Assembly (NCBI RefSeq): GCF_022410515.1
Contig: NZ_JACSDI010000016.1
Span: 1 to 64,000, forward strand
From: Shewanella cutis
Lineage (GTDB): Bacteria > Pseudomonadota > Gammaproteobacteria > Enterobacterales > Shewanellaceae
DNA length: 64,000 bases
Direction: 5' to 3'
The notes beneath the pieces were generated by a model. The model saw nothing but the letters and a program-made list of their open reading frames with translations, was not told where the DNA came from and made no database searches. Made by a program: the position numbers and the translations under genes. The first letter of the stretch is position 1. Each line of letters starts with the position of its first letter. Shown here one piece after another: positions 24,630 to 34,600 of this stretch.

Positions 24630-25657
24630 CACATGGCTCCTTTAGCGACCGACTGTCGAGCCAAAATATCTAAGGCGACATCGACTATCATATCTTCTTG
24701 TCCACCAACCATTTTACGAGCACCCAACTCAACTAAAATATCTCTAGTATCAAGTTGATAGGTAGCAGCCGCTTTTTCGGCATGACGTAAAAAACTGGAA
24801 TATACCCCAGCGTAACCAAGAGACAAGGTTTCACGGTCGACTTGTACGGGCCTATCTTGTAATGGACGCACTATGTCGTCAGCAGCATCCATTAAGGTGA
24901 ATAAATCCGTCCCGTGGTGCCACCCCAAACGTTCTGCAGCAGCGATAAACACCTCAAGCGGCGCATTCCCCGCCCCCGCGCCCATACCTGCTAGTGAGGC
25001 ATCGACACGGCTGACGCCACACTCTACTGCAGCGATAGAATTTGCTACTCCGAGTGATAAATTATGGTGTGCGTGAATACCAATTTGAGTTTCGCTATTG
25101 AGCGCATGACGCAAGGCTTTTACCCGCAATGACACATCTTGCATATTCATGGCTCCGCCCGAATCCACTACATAGACCGTTTGGGCACCATAGCTTTCCA
25201 TTAACTTGGCTTGCTCGGCTAACCTCTCAGGACTATTCATATGGGACATCATCAAAAAACCCACAGTATCCATCCCAAGCTCTCGGGCATACTCGATATG
25301 TTGGCGAGAAATATCTGCTTCGGTGCAATGAGTCGCCACTCGCACAGAGCGAACACCCACATCCCAGGCCCATTTCAGATCTTGTTTCACAGCAATACCT
25401 GGCAAAATCAGCGTGGTTAATTTGGCATGGGTTACCACATCCGCCACAGCCTCAATCCACTCTCTATCGGTATGCTTACCAAAACCATAATTAAAACTCG
25501 AACCGCCTAAGCCATCACCGTGGGCGACTTCGATAGCATCTACCCGTGCAAAATCAAGCGCCTGGGCGATACGCTGCACATCATCAATACTGTAACTGTG
25601 GCGTATGGCATGCATACCATCTCGCAACGTAACATCTTGGATATAAAGTTTATTCAT
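24629..25657 (-). CDS. nbaI: 4-hydroxy-2-oxovalerate aldolase
   Basis: This 342-aa HMGL-like TIM-barrel enzyme cleaves 4-hydroxy-2-oxovalerate to pyruvate and acetaldehyde. Recognisable motifs are VTLRDGMHAIRHSYS near the N-terminus, YVVDSGGAMN near residue 163, and the metal-binding HAHHNLSLG near 198. A C-terminal communication domain matches DmpG-type aldolases, which channel acetaldehyde directly into the partner dehydrogenase encoded just upstream. Of two adjacent ATG codons, the second (25657) has the better distance (five bases) to GAGG. Confidence 0.93.
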   Translation of the reverse strand: MNKLYIQDVTLRDGMHAIRHSYSIDDVQRIAQALDFARVDAIEVAHGDGLGGSSFNYGFGKHTDREWIEAVADVVTHAKLTTLILPGIAVKQDLKWAWDVGVRSVRVATHCTEADISRQHIEYARELGMDTVGFLMMSHMNSPERLAEQAKLMESYGAQTVYVVDSGGAMNMQDVSLRVKALRHALNSETQIGIHAHHNLSLGVANSIAAVECGVSRVDASLAGMGAGAGNAPLEVFIAAAERLGWHHGTDLFTLMDAADDIVRPLQDRPVQVDRETLSLGYAGVYSSFLRHAEKAAATYQLDTRDILVELGARKMVGGQEDMIVDVALDILARQSVAKGAM

Positions 25658-25664
25658 CATCGCC

Positions 25665-26678
25665 TCACGCCATTAAATGAGAAAATTTTTGACGGGCAAT
25701 TTGCTCTGCCGTACCCAGCGCTGCCGAAGTCATAATATCGAGATTGCCCGCATACGCTGGTAGATAATGCGCAGCACCTTCTACCTCTAAAAAAATGGAT
25801 GATTTAAGGCCGCAAAACTCACCGTAGCCGGGTATTTTCAGAGGGTTATCAGCAGAATAACGCTCAAACTGCACTTGCTGTTTAAGGCGATATCCAGGCA
25901 CATATTGACGAACTTTATCCACCATTGCAGCGACAGACTCCCGAATTCGCTGCTCAGTTTCACCAACAACATCACTGGCACTACTAAGCACAAAGACGGT
26001 GTCACGCATCATCATCGGTGGTTCGGCAGGATTTAAAATAATAATGGCTTTACCTTTAGCGGCACCGCCCACTTGCTCTATGGCTCTGGCGGTCGTTTGG
26101 GTAAATTCATCAATATTGGCGCGCGTGCCTGGGCCTGCTGAGCGCGACGATACAGACGCAATAATCTCAGCATAATGGACTTTCTCCACTTGACTCACCG
26201 CCGCCACAATAGGAATGGTCGCTTGCCCACCACAGGTCACCATGTTGACATTATTACTCTGTAAATGAGCGTCTAAGTTAACAACAGGCACCACATAAGG
26301 CCCAATAGCTGCAGGTGTTAAATCAATAATTTGCTTTCCATATTGGCTCAATGCTTGATGATGAATTTGATGGGAATAAGCTGAAGTGGCGTCAAACACA
26401 ATTTGAATGTCGCTAAATTGTGGCATGTTAACCAATCCATCTATGCCGTTAGCACATGTTGCCACGCCTAAGCGTTGTGCACGGGCAAGTCCATCGGATT
26501 CAGGATCTATACCCACCATAACCGCCATGTTTAGCACCGATGAAGTGCGCAAAATTTTAATCATTAAATCAGTGCCAATATTGCCTGAACCAATGATGGC
26601 AACATTAATTTTGGCTTCATTAGGTTGGGTCACTTGCTCAACAGCCATTGGCGTTACCTCTTGTTTTGTTAACGGCAT
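25665..26678 (-). CDS. nbaJ: Acetaldehyde dehydrogenase (acylating)
   Basis: The 337-aa enzyme oxidises acetaldehyde to acetyl-CoA with NAD+ and CoA, partnered with the aldolase. The Rossmann motif IIGSGNIGTDLMIKIL lies at about residues 29-44. The catalytic cysteine is in NMVTCGGQATIP (about 145). A C-terminal dimerisation region carries the conserved GPGTRANIDEFTQTT. A 10-residue extension precedes a second possible ATG, but GGGGAG sits six bases before the first. The stop of the upstream hydratase gene is four bases away. Confidence 0.93.
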   Translation of the reverse strand: MPLTKQEVTPMAVEQVTQPNEAKINVAIIGSGNIGTDLMIKILRTSSVLNMAVMVGIDPESDGLARAQRLGVATCANGIDGLVNMPQFSDIQIVFDATSAYSHQIHHQALSQYGKQIIDLTPAAIGPYVVPVVNLDAHLQSNNVNMVTCGGQATIPIVAAVSQVEKVHYAEIIASVSSRSAGPGTRANIDEFTQTTARAIEQVGGAAKGKAIIILNPAEPPMMMRDTVFVLSSASDVVGETEQRIRESVAAMVDKVRQYVPGYRLKQQVQFERYSADNPLKIPGYGEFCGLKSSIFLEVEGAAHYLPAYAGNLDIMTSAALGTAEQIARQKFSHLMA

Positions 26679-26682
26679 CTGC

Positions 26683-27519
26683 TTACTCCCCTAAAAATCC
26701 GACTCGTACAGACCCCAAACCAGCGATGCGTGCTTCAAATCTGTCATTGGGTTTAGCTGTCACCATAGGACCAAGGGCGCCAGTTAAAATAATGTCACCC
26801 GCACGTAATGGCTGACCGAGCTGGGCAAATGTGCGAGCAACCCAAAGCGCAGCATTTAACGGATGCCCCAAACATGCTTGCCCAGCTCCCACCGACACTT
26901 GTTCGCCAAATCGCTCCATCACCATGCCGCACAGCCTTAGATCGAGTTGCTTTAACAGAGTCGGCGTATTACCAAGGGCAAACATGCCTGAGGATGCGTT
27001 ATCAGCGATGGTGTCCAAGATATTGATATCCCAGTTTCCAATTCGGCTGCCGACAATTTCAATCGCTGGCAGTGCATAGGCGGTTGCACGAATTAAATCA
27101 GCGACTGTAGGCAATTCCATGGTCAAATCGTGTTCAAGTACCAACGCCACTTCAGCTTCCACCTTAGGTTGTAATACCTTTCCCCAAGGAATGTCATCGC
27201 CATCGGCAACAAACATATCGGCATATAACAAGCCAAAATCGGGCTGGTCTACCCCTAGCTGGGTTTGTACTGATTTTGATGTCAAACCAATTTTACAGCC
27301 TACAGGACGGCGACCTTCATCTTGCCAGCGCTGATGGTTGTACTGTGAAATCGCATATGCATCGGCCAAACTACTTTCGTTCACAGCCCGATCTTGCAAT
27401 AAATGTCGGATAGGCGCGCAAGGCTGACCCGTTTGTTGCGCAGTCTGAAGCGAATTCGCGGCCTGAACAATAAGCTGCTGACTGCTCGTGGACTGCTTGA
27501 TATGAGTATCAAAAGCCAT
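26683..27519 (-). CDS. nbaH: 2-oxopent-4-enoate (2-keto-4-pentenoate) hydratase
   Basis: This 278-aa protein is homologous to the decarboxylase encoded downstream but has hydratase-type features: RRPVGCKIGLTSKSVQTQLGVDQPDFG near residues 70-96 and the metal-binding KVEAEVALVLEHDL near 127. It adds water to 2-oxopent-4-enoate, giving 4-hydroxy-2-oxovalerate. It lies 25 bp after the semialdehyde dehydrogenase gene and four bases before the acetaldehyde dehydrogenase gene, all on one transcript. Confidence 0.88.
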   Translation of the reverse strand: MAFDTHIKQSTSSQQLIVQAANSLQTAQQTGQPCAPIRHLLQDRAVNESSLADAYAISQYNHQRWQDEGRRPVGCKIGLTSKSVQTQLGVDQPDFGLLYADMFVADGDDIPWGKVLQPKVEAEVALVLEHDLTMELPTVADLIRATAYALPAIEIVGSRIGNWDINILDTIADNASSGMFALGNTPTLLKQLDLRLCGMVMERFGEQVSVGAGQACLGHPLNAALWVARTFAQLGQPLRAGDIILTGALGPMVTAKPNDRFEARIAGLGSVRVGFLGE

Positions 27520-27544
27520 CTTGTAATCCTCTTAGTTCAAGCGA

Positions 27545-29071
27545 CTAAAGCTTGATACAGATGTTCATTGGTTCAGCATAGAAATTAAGCGAATGCATAC
27601 CGCCTTCACGTCCTATGCCTGAGAGCTTAACGCCACCAAAGGGCGTACGCAGGTCACGTAAATACCATGCATTTACCCATACAATGCCCACATCCATTTG
27701 TTTTGCGACGCGGTGCGCCCGTTGTAGTTGTGTTGTCCACACTGTCGCAGCAAGACCATAATTGGTGTTATTTGCCAGAGCGATAACTTCAGCTTCAGTG
27801 TCAAAGGGGGCGATATGACACACAGGCCCAAAGACCTCTTCACGCACTAAGGGATGGTCTTCCCCAAGCCCGGTAAAAATAGTCGGCTCAACAAAAGCGC
27901 CCTGATCACGCACGTCATTAAATTGTGGCGCACCACCGCCACAAATCACTTTAGCGCCATCGCTGATCGCTTTGGAAAAATACGACAAGACTTTGTCTTT
28001 GTGTTTATGGGAAATCAGCGGCCCCATGTCTGTATTTGGGTCCGTAGGCCAACCTACTTTTAAGGCCTGAGCTTTCAGTTTTAAGGCTTTAACAAACTTG
28101 TCAAAAATAGTGCGCTGTACATATACCCGTTCAGTGCACAGACACACTTGGCCACCATTGGTAAACACAGAACGTGCAGTCCCAGCGACCGCTTCATCAA
28201 AGTCGCAATCATCGAAAATAATCGCCGCGTTTTTACCGCCCAGTTCGAAAGATAACGGCTTAACACCTGCAGCCGCAGCGCGCATGATGGCAGAGCCTGT
28301 ACTTGACTCACCGGTAAACGTGATGGCGTTAACAAGCTTATGCTGAGTTAAAAACTCGCCCGCCGAATGGGAACCAAATCCGTGAACCAAATTAAATACT
28401 CCCGCAGGCACACCAACTTGATGGATCACTTCAGCCAGTAGGGTGGCTGTTGATGGCGTTTCCTCTGAAGGTTTTGCTATAACCGTATTACCCGACGCTA
28501 AAGCCGGAGCAAGTTTCCACGTCAGTAACAATAGGGGTAAATTCCAAGGAGCAATAACCGCAACAACGCCCAAGGGTTTATTAACAGAATAGTTAAGTGC
28601 ACCCTTGCCATCGGGCGTATCGGTGTGGAAACATTCACTGCCTCGGTTTTTTGCAAGATCAGCAAAAGCGCGAAAATTGGCGGCTGCACGGGGAATATCA
28701 ATGGTACGTGCCTGAAATGCAGATTTACCAGTATCAGCCATTTCAGCCGCGACAAACTCCTCAAAACGCGCTTCAATACCATTGGCGATTTTGTGCATTA
28801 ACGCGCAGCGGTCAGCTATTGATAACGCCCCCCATTCCCCAGCAAGCGCTTGATGGGCGGCATGCACGGCTTCATCAACTAATTGAGCATCAGCTTCTGC
28901 CACACGATTAATCACACTGCCATCAACGGGGTTGATATTGTCAAAATGCGCGTCACTGTCCCTAAATTCGCCCGCCACATAATTGCGCAACACACCGCCA
29001 AAATACGGAATACCCGCAACTGGCATTGTAAATGGTTCTTTAGCTTGATCTGGCAAATCTTGTTGATGCAT
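27545..29071 (-). CDS. nbaE: 2-aminomuconate-6-semialdehyde dehydrogenase
   Basis: The 508-aa aldehyde dehydrogenase has the complete active-site set: APWNLPLLLLTWK (about 176), the cofactor region ITFTGESSTGS (about 254), the Glu in SFELGGKNA (about 278) and the catalytic Cys in NGGQVCLCTERVYVQ (about 312). In this operon it should oxidise 2-aminomuconate semialdehyde to 2-aminomuconate; the closely related 2-hydroxymuconic semialdehyde is an alternative substrate. It is the first gene of the eight-gene operon, and AGGGGAA precedes the ATG. Confidence 0.9.
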   Translation of the reverse strand: MHQQDLPDQAKEPFTMPVAGIPYFGGVLRNYVAGEFRDSDAHFDNINPVDGSVINRVAEADAQLVDEAVHAAHQALAGEWGALSIADRCALMHKIANGIEARFEEFVAAEMADTGKSAFQARTIDIPRAAANFRAFADLAKNRGSECFHTDTPDGKGALNYSVNKPLGVVAVIAPWNLPLLLLTWKLAPALASGNTVIAKPSEETPSTATLLAEVIHQVGVPAGVFNLVHGFGSHSAGEFLTQHKLVNAITFTGESSTGSAIMRAAAAGVKPLSFELGGKNAAIIFDDCDFDEAVAGTARSVFTNGGQVCLCTERVYVQRTIFDKFVKALKLKAQALKVGWPTDPNTDMGPLISHKHKDKVLSYFSKAISDGAKVICGGGAPQFNDVRDQGAFVEPTIFTGLGEDHPLVREEVFGPVCHIAPFDTEAEVIALANNTNYGLAATVWTTQLQRAHRVAKQMDVGIVWVNAWYLRDLRTPFGGVKLSGIGREGGMHSLNFYAEPMNICIKL

Positions 29072-29189
29072 AACTTCCCCTTAGTATTCTCGCTCAGCCT
29101 GCGGATTAACTGCGCCAAAACGCTTGCGAGACTGAATAAGTGATGGAGTTAATCTACGCGGCCAAGACATAATATAAAAATAACAAATT

Positions 29190-29206
29190 TAACATTTGAT
29201 ATATTT
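29190..29206 (+). promoter_or_regulatory. Candidate regulatory motif upstream of the nbaE operon
   Basis: TAACATTTGATATATTT lies about 120 bp before the nbaE start. Similar sequences in the same orientation precede the porin (30814), kynU (37538) and the LVIVD gene (39637). A LysR-type site is suggested; the region is AT-rich and the match is short. Confidence 0.3.
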
Positions 29207-29269
29207 TTTTTTAGATAGCTATTCGTGCAATTATCGGGGAGTGAGTGAATGTATTGAGGCAAGCAACAC

Positions 29270-30730
29270 CTAAAAGTGATACCTCAGTTCGGTATACACT
29301 TGCCAAACATCTTTGGCGTTATGACTAGCAGATTGAAATGCTTGACGGGGTGAAAACCAAGATATATCAAGTTCTAATTTAAGACCTTTGATCGCGCGAT
29401 AACTCAAGATAAGATCAACCGCTTCGCCCAACTCAGGGTTAATGCCGTTTGGTGTAACTTTAATCCCCTGTCCGTAAAATTGACTCGAAGCTTGGTCTTG
29501 TTGATAGTCGTGATAAACAAGTTCAATTGAGCTAGTCTCATTCGGCTTCAACCTCAACCCCAAAGTACTAATAGCAATGTTGCTCAGTTCCGGTTTGACT
29601 AACTCGCCATAGTATTTAAACTTTGCGCCGCCCTCACCCAACCAACCGTTATTAAGTTGAAATCCACTCTGACGAAAACGTTTATCCACAGGCTTGTTGT
29701 TAGTGATTTCAGCTAAATTGGCTTCATCTCCACTGCCGAATGCATAACCCAAAATCAGTGTTAACTTAGAGTCACTCAGTGGTATCAATAAGCCTAGATC
29801 CACACCCGTCCCCGATAGCTTGCGTTGATATTCTTCACCGGCGACATAGGCTAATTCGAACCAATGCGTCATGTTATTTAAGGGCCATATTTTATCGATG
29901 CCCAACATAGCAGCTGTGTCTCCCAGCCCTCGCAATCCAAATGTGATTGGTTTGCTTTGTCCACTCGCGGGGATGTCATCAGCAGTAACGGCAAAATCGG
30001 GGCTCATTGGGTCATAGTGAGTTTGGGTCGCTAAGCTATAAGCAGCGATTTGCCATCCGAGCCGAGTGAATGTAAGCCATAAGAGCTGTACATCTTGCAC
30101 TGATTTATCTGGTTGACGTAAATCCCTGTCCCATACACCTTGACGGGCGAAGGCAAGGTTAAGCCGCCAATGTTGATCTGCTTGCTGCCATTGCCAATCA
30201 CCGTGAAGACCATCTAGGCTCTGGTGGAATAAAAATCCGCGACTATCTTCATAATATTGCCTCCCGATAAACAAACTTGGCTCTCCCTGCTCATCATTCC
30301 AAGCCAAATAAGCAGATTCAAAACCGACAAAATCATCACTATTGGTGCTATCTAGGCGATATACCTTTTGCCACATTAACGTACTGTATGCAGAGAAACG
30401 TTTAACTGGGCGATAGTGGATGCCAAACTTCAACTCATTCGCGTTAAAATCAATATTCTTCCCGCCTTGAAAACTCATATCTCCTTGACTTCCCAATTGA
30501 ATGACAGTTTCACCACCCCAACTCAAATAAGGAGTCAACAAGTTACGCGCATGAAAAGGCATTTGCTTGCTCTCATTTATAAGAGATTCGGTTTGAGGAG
30601 GCGGTACAGTCTGTGCGGCGTCACTACTAAAACCAATCCCCATTGCCGCGATGGCAAAAAGCACCGCAGCTGAACAGAGAACGAATTTATAAAATACCTG
30701 AGATAACGGAAAATTAAGGCAAAGGATCAC
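29270..30730 (-). CDS. Outer-membrane beta-barrel porin, alginate-export-like
   Basis: A 486-aa protein with an N-terminal signal segment (cleavage near residue 38, SSDAA), alternating amphipathic strands throughout and a terminal Phe (LRYHF), the signature of an outer-membrane barrel. The pattern resembles the Alginate_exp family (YLAWNDEQGEPSLFIGRQYYED and later GFRLKPN-like strands). Such porins often serve uptake of aromatic or acidic solutes next to catabolic operons. The start is a GTG, ten bases after AGGAGT. It is located between the nba operon and its divergent LysR gene, so a role in substrate entry is likely. Confidence 0.75.
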   Translation of the reverse strand: MILCLNFPLSQVFYKFVLCSAAVLFAIAAMGIGFSSDAAQTVPPPQTESLINESKQMPFHARNLLTPYLSWGGETVIQLGSQGDMSFQGGKNIDFNANELKFGIHYRPVKRFSAYSTLMWQKVYRLDSTNSDDFVGFESAYLAWNDEQGEPSLFIGRQYYEDSRGFLFHQSLDGLHGDWQWQQADQHWRLNLAFARQGVWDRDLRQPDKSVQDVQLLWLTFTRLGWQIAAYSLATQTHYDPMSPDFAVTADDIPASGQSKPITFGLRGLGDTAAMLGIDKIWPLNNMTHWFELAYVAGEEYQRKLSGTGVDLGLLIPLSDSKLTLILGYAFGSGDEANLAEITNNKPVDKRFRQSGFQLNNGWLGEGGAKFKYYGELVKPELSNIAISTLGLRLKPNETSSIELVYHDYQQDQASSQFYGQGIKVTPNGINPELGEAVDLILSYRAIKGLKLELDISWFSPRQAFQSASHNAKDVWQVYTELRYHF

Positions 30731-30813
30731 TTTAAAATCACTCCTAACGACTGAATGCTCCCAATAAGCATCGCTGCGCCTCGACCCTACCTAAGTTAGT
30801 TAATACAAAAAAA

Positions 30814-30836
30814 TAACATTTAGACTTTTTAATATA
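30814..30836 (+). promoter_or_regulatory. Candidate LysR-type motif between porin and regulator
   Basis: TAACATTTAGA followed by TTTTTAATATA lies in the 169-bp divergent region between the porin and LysR genes. It shares TAACATTT and a downstream ATATA with the sites before nbaE and kynU. The match is short and AT-rich. Confidence 0.3.
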
Positions 30837-30899
30837 CATCTTTTGCTATAGGTTAGGTTTGGATAGTGATCAACTTGTCATAACAGGAAGGTAGCGAAT

Positions 30900-31862
30900 A
30901 TGGATCCCAACACATTAGAACGACACTTAACTTCACGCTTAAAATTTAAATATTTAAAACTATTAGTGACCGTTGGTGAGCAGCAAAATATCTTCCGCGC
31001 AGCACAAATTCTAAATATGGCACAGCCTGCGGCCACTAAAATTATCCGCGATATCGAAATCGCGTTAAATTTAAGCCTATTTGAGCGTTCATCACGTGGT
31101 GTAGTACCAACACTTTACGGCGAAATTTTGATAAAACATGCCAAGCTAGTATTGTCACAAGTACGTCATGCCAGTGAAGAATTATCGACAATACAAGGAG
31201 GCTTGTCAGGACGAGTGACGGTTGGAACCTTACTTGCAGCCAGTGCAACGTTATTGCCACACGCCATCATTCGATTGAAAAAAGAACGCCCTAATGTGTC
31301 AGTCATTGTTGTTGAAGGGACATTAGATAAATTGGTCGCTGCGCTCAAACTGGATGATTTAGACTTAATTGTCGGCAGAATTCCAGAAGTACAAGAGGAA
31401 GAAGGACTCAGTAACGAAGTGCTCTTTTACGAACCCATCTCGCTTGTAACTCGCACCCATCACCCATTACAACAAAGGCAAAACCTCACCTTAGCAGACT
31501 TGCTCGATCAAGAATGGATCTTACCGCCACGGGAAACCCTGTTACGCCAAGAGATAGATGCGATTTTCCATAAACAGGGTTTAAACATACCCGCAAATGC
31601 TACTGAATCAGTATCAATTTTAGCCAATCGAACCTTATTGAAAGAAACCGATATGATTTCAACCTTACCCAACGAAGTGATTCGCACCTACGAAGAAATA
31701 GGCCTATTAAAACGCCTCAATGTGGATTTAGGGGATGAGCCTGGTCCCATAGGCATTACAGTGCGCGCTGACCGTGCATTACCGCCGGTGAGCGAATACC
31801 TACTCCATGCATTACGTGATGAAGCCGCAATCATCCGCCAGCGTAATAAAATACAGCCCTAA
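30900..31862 (+). CDS. LysR-family regulator of the aromatic catabolic cluster
   Basis: The 320-aa protein has a LysR winged helix at about residues 14-75 (FKYLKLLVTVGEQQNIFRAA, then AQPAATKIIRDIE, LFERSSRGVVPTLYG) and a periplasmic-binding-like effector domain (about 105-310). It resembles the GbpR/PcaQ branch, which activates aromatic or sugar-acid catabolism. It is divergent from the porin gene, and the nba operon follows the porin. A pathway intermediate such as 2-amino-3-carboxymuconate semialdehyde could be the inducer, but that is inference. GGAAGG precedes the start codon. Confidence 0.88.
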   Translation: MDPNTLERHLTSRLKFKYLKLLVTVGEQQNIFRAAQILNMAQPAATKIIRDIEIALNLSLFERSSRGVVPTLYGEILIKHAKLVLSQVRHASEELSTIQGGLSGRVTVGTLLAASATLLPHAIIRLKKERPNVSVIVVEGTLDKLVAALKLDDLDLIVGRIPEVQEEEGLSNEVLFYEPISLVTRTHHPLQQRQNLTLADLLDQEWILPPRETLLRQEIDAIFHKQGLNIPANATESVSILANRTLLKETDMISTLPNEVIRTYEEIGLLKRLNVDLGDEPGPIGITVRADRALPPVSEYLLHALRDEAAIIRQRNKIQP

Positions 31863-31890
31863 ACCAAACGTATTCGCTAGGGCTAATAAA

Positions 31891-31921
31891 AAACTACAGC
31901 GCCTCATCAACGCTGTAGTTT
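31891..31921. terminator. Bidirectional terminator between lysR and the TonB receptor gene
   Basis: AAACTACAGCG and CGCTGTAGTTT form a perfect 11-bp stem with a 9-base loop, with A/T runs on both sides, between convergent genes. Confidence 0.8.
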
Positions 31922-31989
31922 ACAAATCACCTAAAGCAGAATGACCAGTAAAATCACTGTCAATAATCTCGGTACCAGAGTCATCGCGA

Positions 31990-34344
31990 CTAGAAGCGAT
32001 ATCCCAAGGTAACGCCATAAGTGCGTGGCGGTTTATAGGCATTAAAGACGGTATTATCCCATGCGGCATATAAGGTTGTAGAACCGATATTTAACTCATC
32101 AGTTAAGTTTTTGCCCCATAATTGCACACTCCAAACCTCATCAAAACTGGTTAGGGTCATCACCGCATCGATCGTGTATTCCGATGGCACTTCAGTCAAT
32201 GGATCGTTCGAGTTATCAAAGAAGTAACTATCTTGATATTGATAATTCACCCTAAAGCTCGCATCACCTAACTCGGCCATAGCCCATTGATAATTCAAAT
32301 AGGTATTAAGAGAGTTTTCGGGAGTTCGGCGCATTTTATTGCCATTAAGATTGGTATCATCGACCAATAAATCTTCGGTGAATTCAGCATCGAGGTAACC
32401 ATAACTGAGATTCAGCGTTAGGTTATCGGTCAATAGTGCGGTCAACTCTAATTCAAATCCCTTAGCAATACCGCTGCCGTTCATCACTTGCAGATTGTCT
32501 GGGGTATTAGGACCCGTTTCTACCCATACTTGGCTCTGAATATCTTGGTAATCAGTGTGAAAAATTGCACCGTTTAGGCGCATATTATCTTCAAAGGCTT
32601 GCAGTTTAAAACCGACTTCATTATTCCACGCAATTTCAGGTTTAAAAGGTAAAACAGCTTCAACTGCCTTTTCCATCCCTTCGCCGTTATAACCACCCGA
32701 TTTAAAGCCCTTAGCAAGTGAGTAGTATAAAAACAGATCTGTTAACGCTTGATATTCAAGATTAAAGCTTGGTGTCCACTCGGCCCAACTGTCACTGGTT
32801 TCAAAGTCATAGCGTTCAACCCTATTACCATTAATATCCTCATGCAAATTATCAAAATTATCAAATCTGCGCCCCCATGCACTGCCACCGAATGTTTTCT
32901 CATCACGGCTCCAACGCAGGCCTACCGTCGCGGTTAAGTCTTGAGTGAACTCATAACTCAGCTGACCAAACACTGCGTAACTGTCGGTTATATTATTGGT
33001 CGTATTAGCCACATTGCCGGCAGTAGTGCCCCACTGGGTATCGAACCAATAATCAACATCCTCAGCACGGTCGATATCTTCCCTCATGTAGAACAGGCCG
33101 CCAAGCCAACCCCAGTCACCATTGCCACCAGAGAGACGCACTTCTTGGGAAAATTGACTCGCATCTTCCCCTTTGCGTGATAACCACTCATCATCCACCT
33201 GCAATGCCGCAAGTTCATCATGGCTTGAGACAGTGTTATTGGCAGGATCGCCCCATGGATCAAAAACCTGTGTTCTATCAACCAGTCCTGTGGCAGCATT
33301 TTCATAAAAATCATAGCTATTATCACGATACGCAGTGATAGAAGTTATATCACCAAGATCAGTGGTCCAATCCATTTTAAGGCTCAAATTACCACTATCA
33401 GCTTCTTCATAACCATCAACACTGTTAAGATCACTACGAGGATCGGCACTGATAAATGGCGCGTTGCGCCCGTCGCTATAACCTATATGTTTCACTCTCG
33501 GGGTGGCATCACTTTTTGATGCGCCAAGGGTTAATAAAGCTTGAAAATCTGTGCCGGGATCGAATAAAAACTGCGCCCTCGCCGAATAACGTGTTAAATC
33601 ATCTGCATCGTTACCTGTATAGGTATTTTTACCATAACCGTCACGGGTCACACCGCTGATGGCAAGTTTTGCGGCAACGCTATCATTGATTGACCCAGTG
33701 ACGTAGCCTTTGCCTTCAAAATGGCCATAGTTGCCTATGGTCATTTCGACACTGCCCTCTGGCGCACCAAAGACAGGGCGCTTAGTGATAAAGTTAATCG
33801 CGCCACCTACGACGTTTTTGCCATAAAGGGTGCCTTGCGGTCCACGTAGCACTTCAACGCTTTGTAGATCATACAGGTCCATTGCAGCAGCTGTACCACG
33901 GGAAATATACACGCCATCCACATACATCCCGATTGCCGCCGCAGCACCGGCACTTTCAATGTCACTACCAATCCCACGCATAAATAACTCTGGCTCGCTG
34001 GAACTGTAAGCATTCATTTGAAATCCAGGCGTACGGCCAGCGATATCATCCAACCCTTCTATTTTGGCTTCTTTCATTTCCGCTTCGCCAAAGGCAGTAA
34101 TTGCAATAGGCGTAGATTGTAAACTTTCGACTTTATGGCGGGCAGATACTTGGATAACCTCTATACCTGAGTTTTTTTCCGTTGGTGGATTGGCTTGGGC
34201 ATCATCCGCATTACTGATATTTTCGGTTGCACCTTGCATTTCTGTATCGGCAGCCCAAACAACGGGGATAGTAGCCAATGCCAGTGCGACTCCAAGGGCT
34301 ATGGGGGTTAATGTTTTAAACGGTACTTGTGGCGTCTTGCTCAT
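31990..34344 (-). CDS. TonB-dependent outer-membrane receptor
   Basis: This is a 784-aa receptor with a signal peptide (cleavage after PVVWA, about residue 31) and a TonB-box-like segment (IEVIQVSA, about 62-69). A plug domain follows (about 75-190, containing PGFQMNAYSSSEPELFMRGIGSD and GPQGTLYGKNVVGGAINFITKRP), then a 22-stranded barrel ending YGVTLGYRF. It takes up a large or scarce substrate with energy from TonB. The ligand is not evident: no siderophore genes lie nearby and no Fur box was seen upstream, while the neighbours degrade kynurenine derivatives. A pigment or conjugated tryptophan metabolite is conceivable. Confidence 0.9.
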   Translation of the reverse strand: MSKTPQVPFKTLTPIALGVALALATIPVVWAADTEMQGATENISNADDAQANPPTEKNSGIEVIQVSARHKVESLQSTPIAITAFGEAEMKEAKIEGLDDIAGRTPGFQMNAYSSSEPELFMRGIGSDIESAGAAAAIGMYVDGVYISRGTAAAMDLYDLQSVEVLRGPQGTLYGKNVVGGAINFITKRPVFGAPEGSVEMTIGNYGHFEGKGYVTGSINDSVAAKLAISGVTRDGYGKNTYTGNDADDLTRYSARAQFLFDPGTDFQALLTLGASKSDATPRVKHIGYSDGRNAPFISADPRSDLNSVDGYEEADSGNLSLKMDWTTDLGDITSITAYRDNSYDFYENAATGLVDRTQVFDPWGDPANNTVSSHDELAALQVDDEWLSRKGEDASQFSQEVRLSGGNGDWGWLGGLFYMREDIDRAEDVDYWFDTQWGTTAGNVANTTNNITDSYAVFGQLSYEFTQDLTATVGLRWSRDEKTFGGSAWGRRFDNFDNLHEDINGNRVERYDFETSDSWAEWTPSFNLEYQALTDLFLYYSLAKGFKSGGYNGEGMEKAVEAVLPFKPEIAWNNEVGFKLQAFEDNMRLNGAIFHTDYQDIQSQVWVETGPNTPDNLQVMNGSGIAKGFELELTALLTDNLTLNLSYGYLDAEFTEDLLVDDTNLNGNKMRRTPENSLNTYLNYQWAMAELGDASFRVNYQYQDSYFFDNSNDPLTEVPSEYTIDAVMTLTSFDEVWSVQLWGKNLTDELNIGSTTLYAAWDNTVFNAYKPPRTYGVTLGYRF

Positions 34345-34542
34345 CTTTTACTCTCCCGTGACGGGTTATCATTATTATCTCGTGTGTGAGTCTATTATTT
34401 GACACCGCTCAATATTCGCTCACTAAATCTCAAGCTACGGGAGTTAGCCATATCTTAGAAATAATTTGTTATCCATCTTTCATATCAAAATTGTTATAGC
34501 AAAATGTTCTGCTAGCTATGCAATGACAAGGTGTTTAAACGA

Positions 34543-34573
34543 AAAAGACCAGTCCAAATTTGGCTGGTCTTTT
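34543..34573 (-). terminator. Rho-independent terminator of the NSS transporter gene
   Basis: AAAAGACCAG and CTGGTCTTTT form a 10-bp stem with an 11-base loop followed by a T-run on the minus strand, 28 bp beyond the transporter stop codon. Confidence 0.8.
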
Positions 34574-34600
34574 CAGTCTGAAAGCTTATTCTCGCTAGGC

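Noticed and set aside
31990..34500. Iron-siderophore role for the TonB-dependent receptor
   Set aside because: No Fur-like palindrome upstream and no siderophore genes nearby; context favours the aromatic cluster, though the ligand is unknown.
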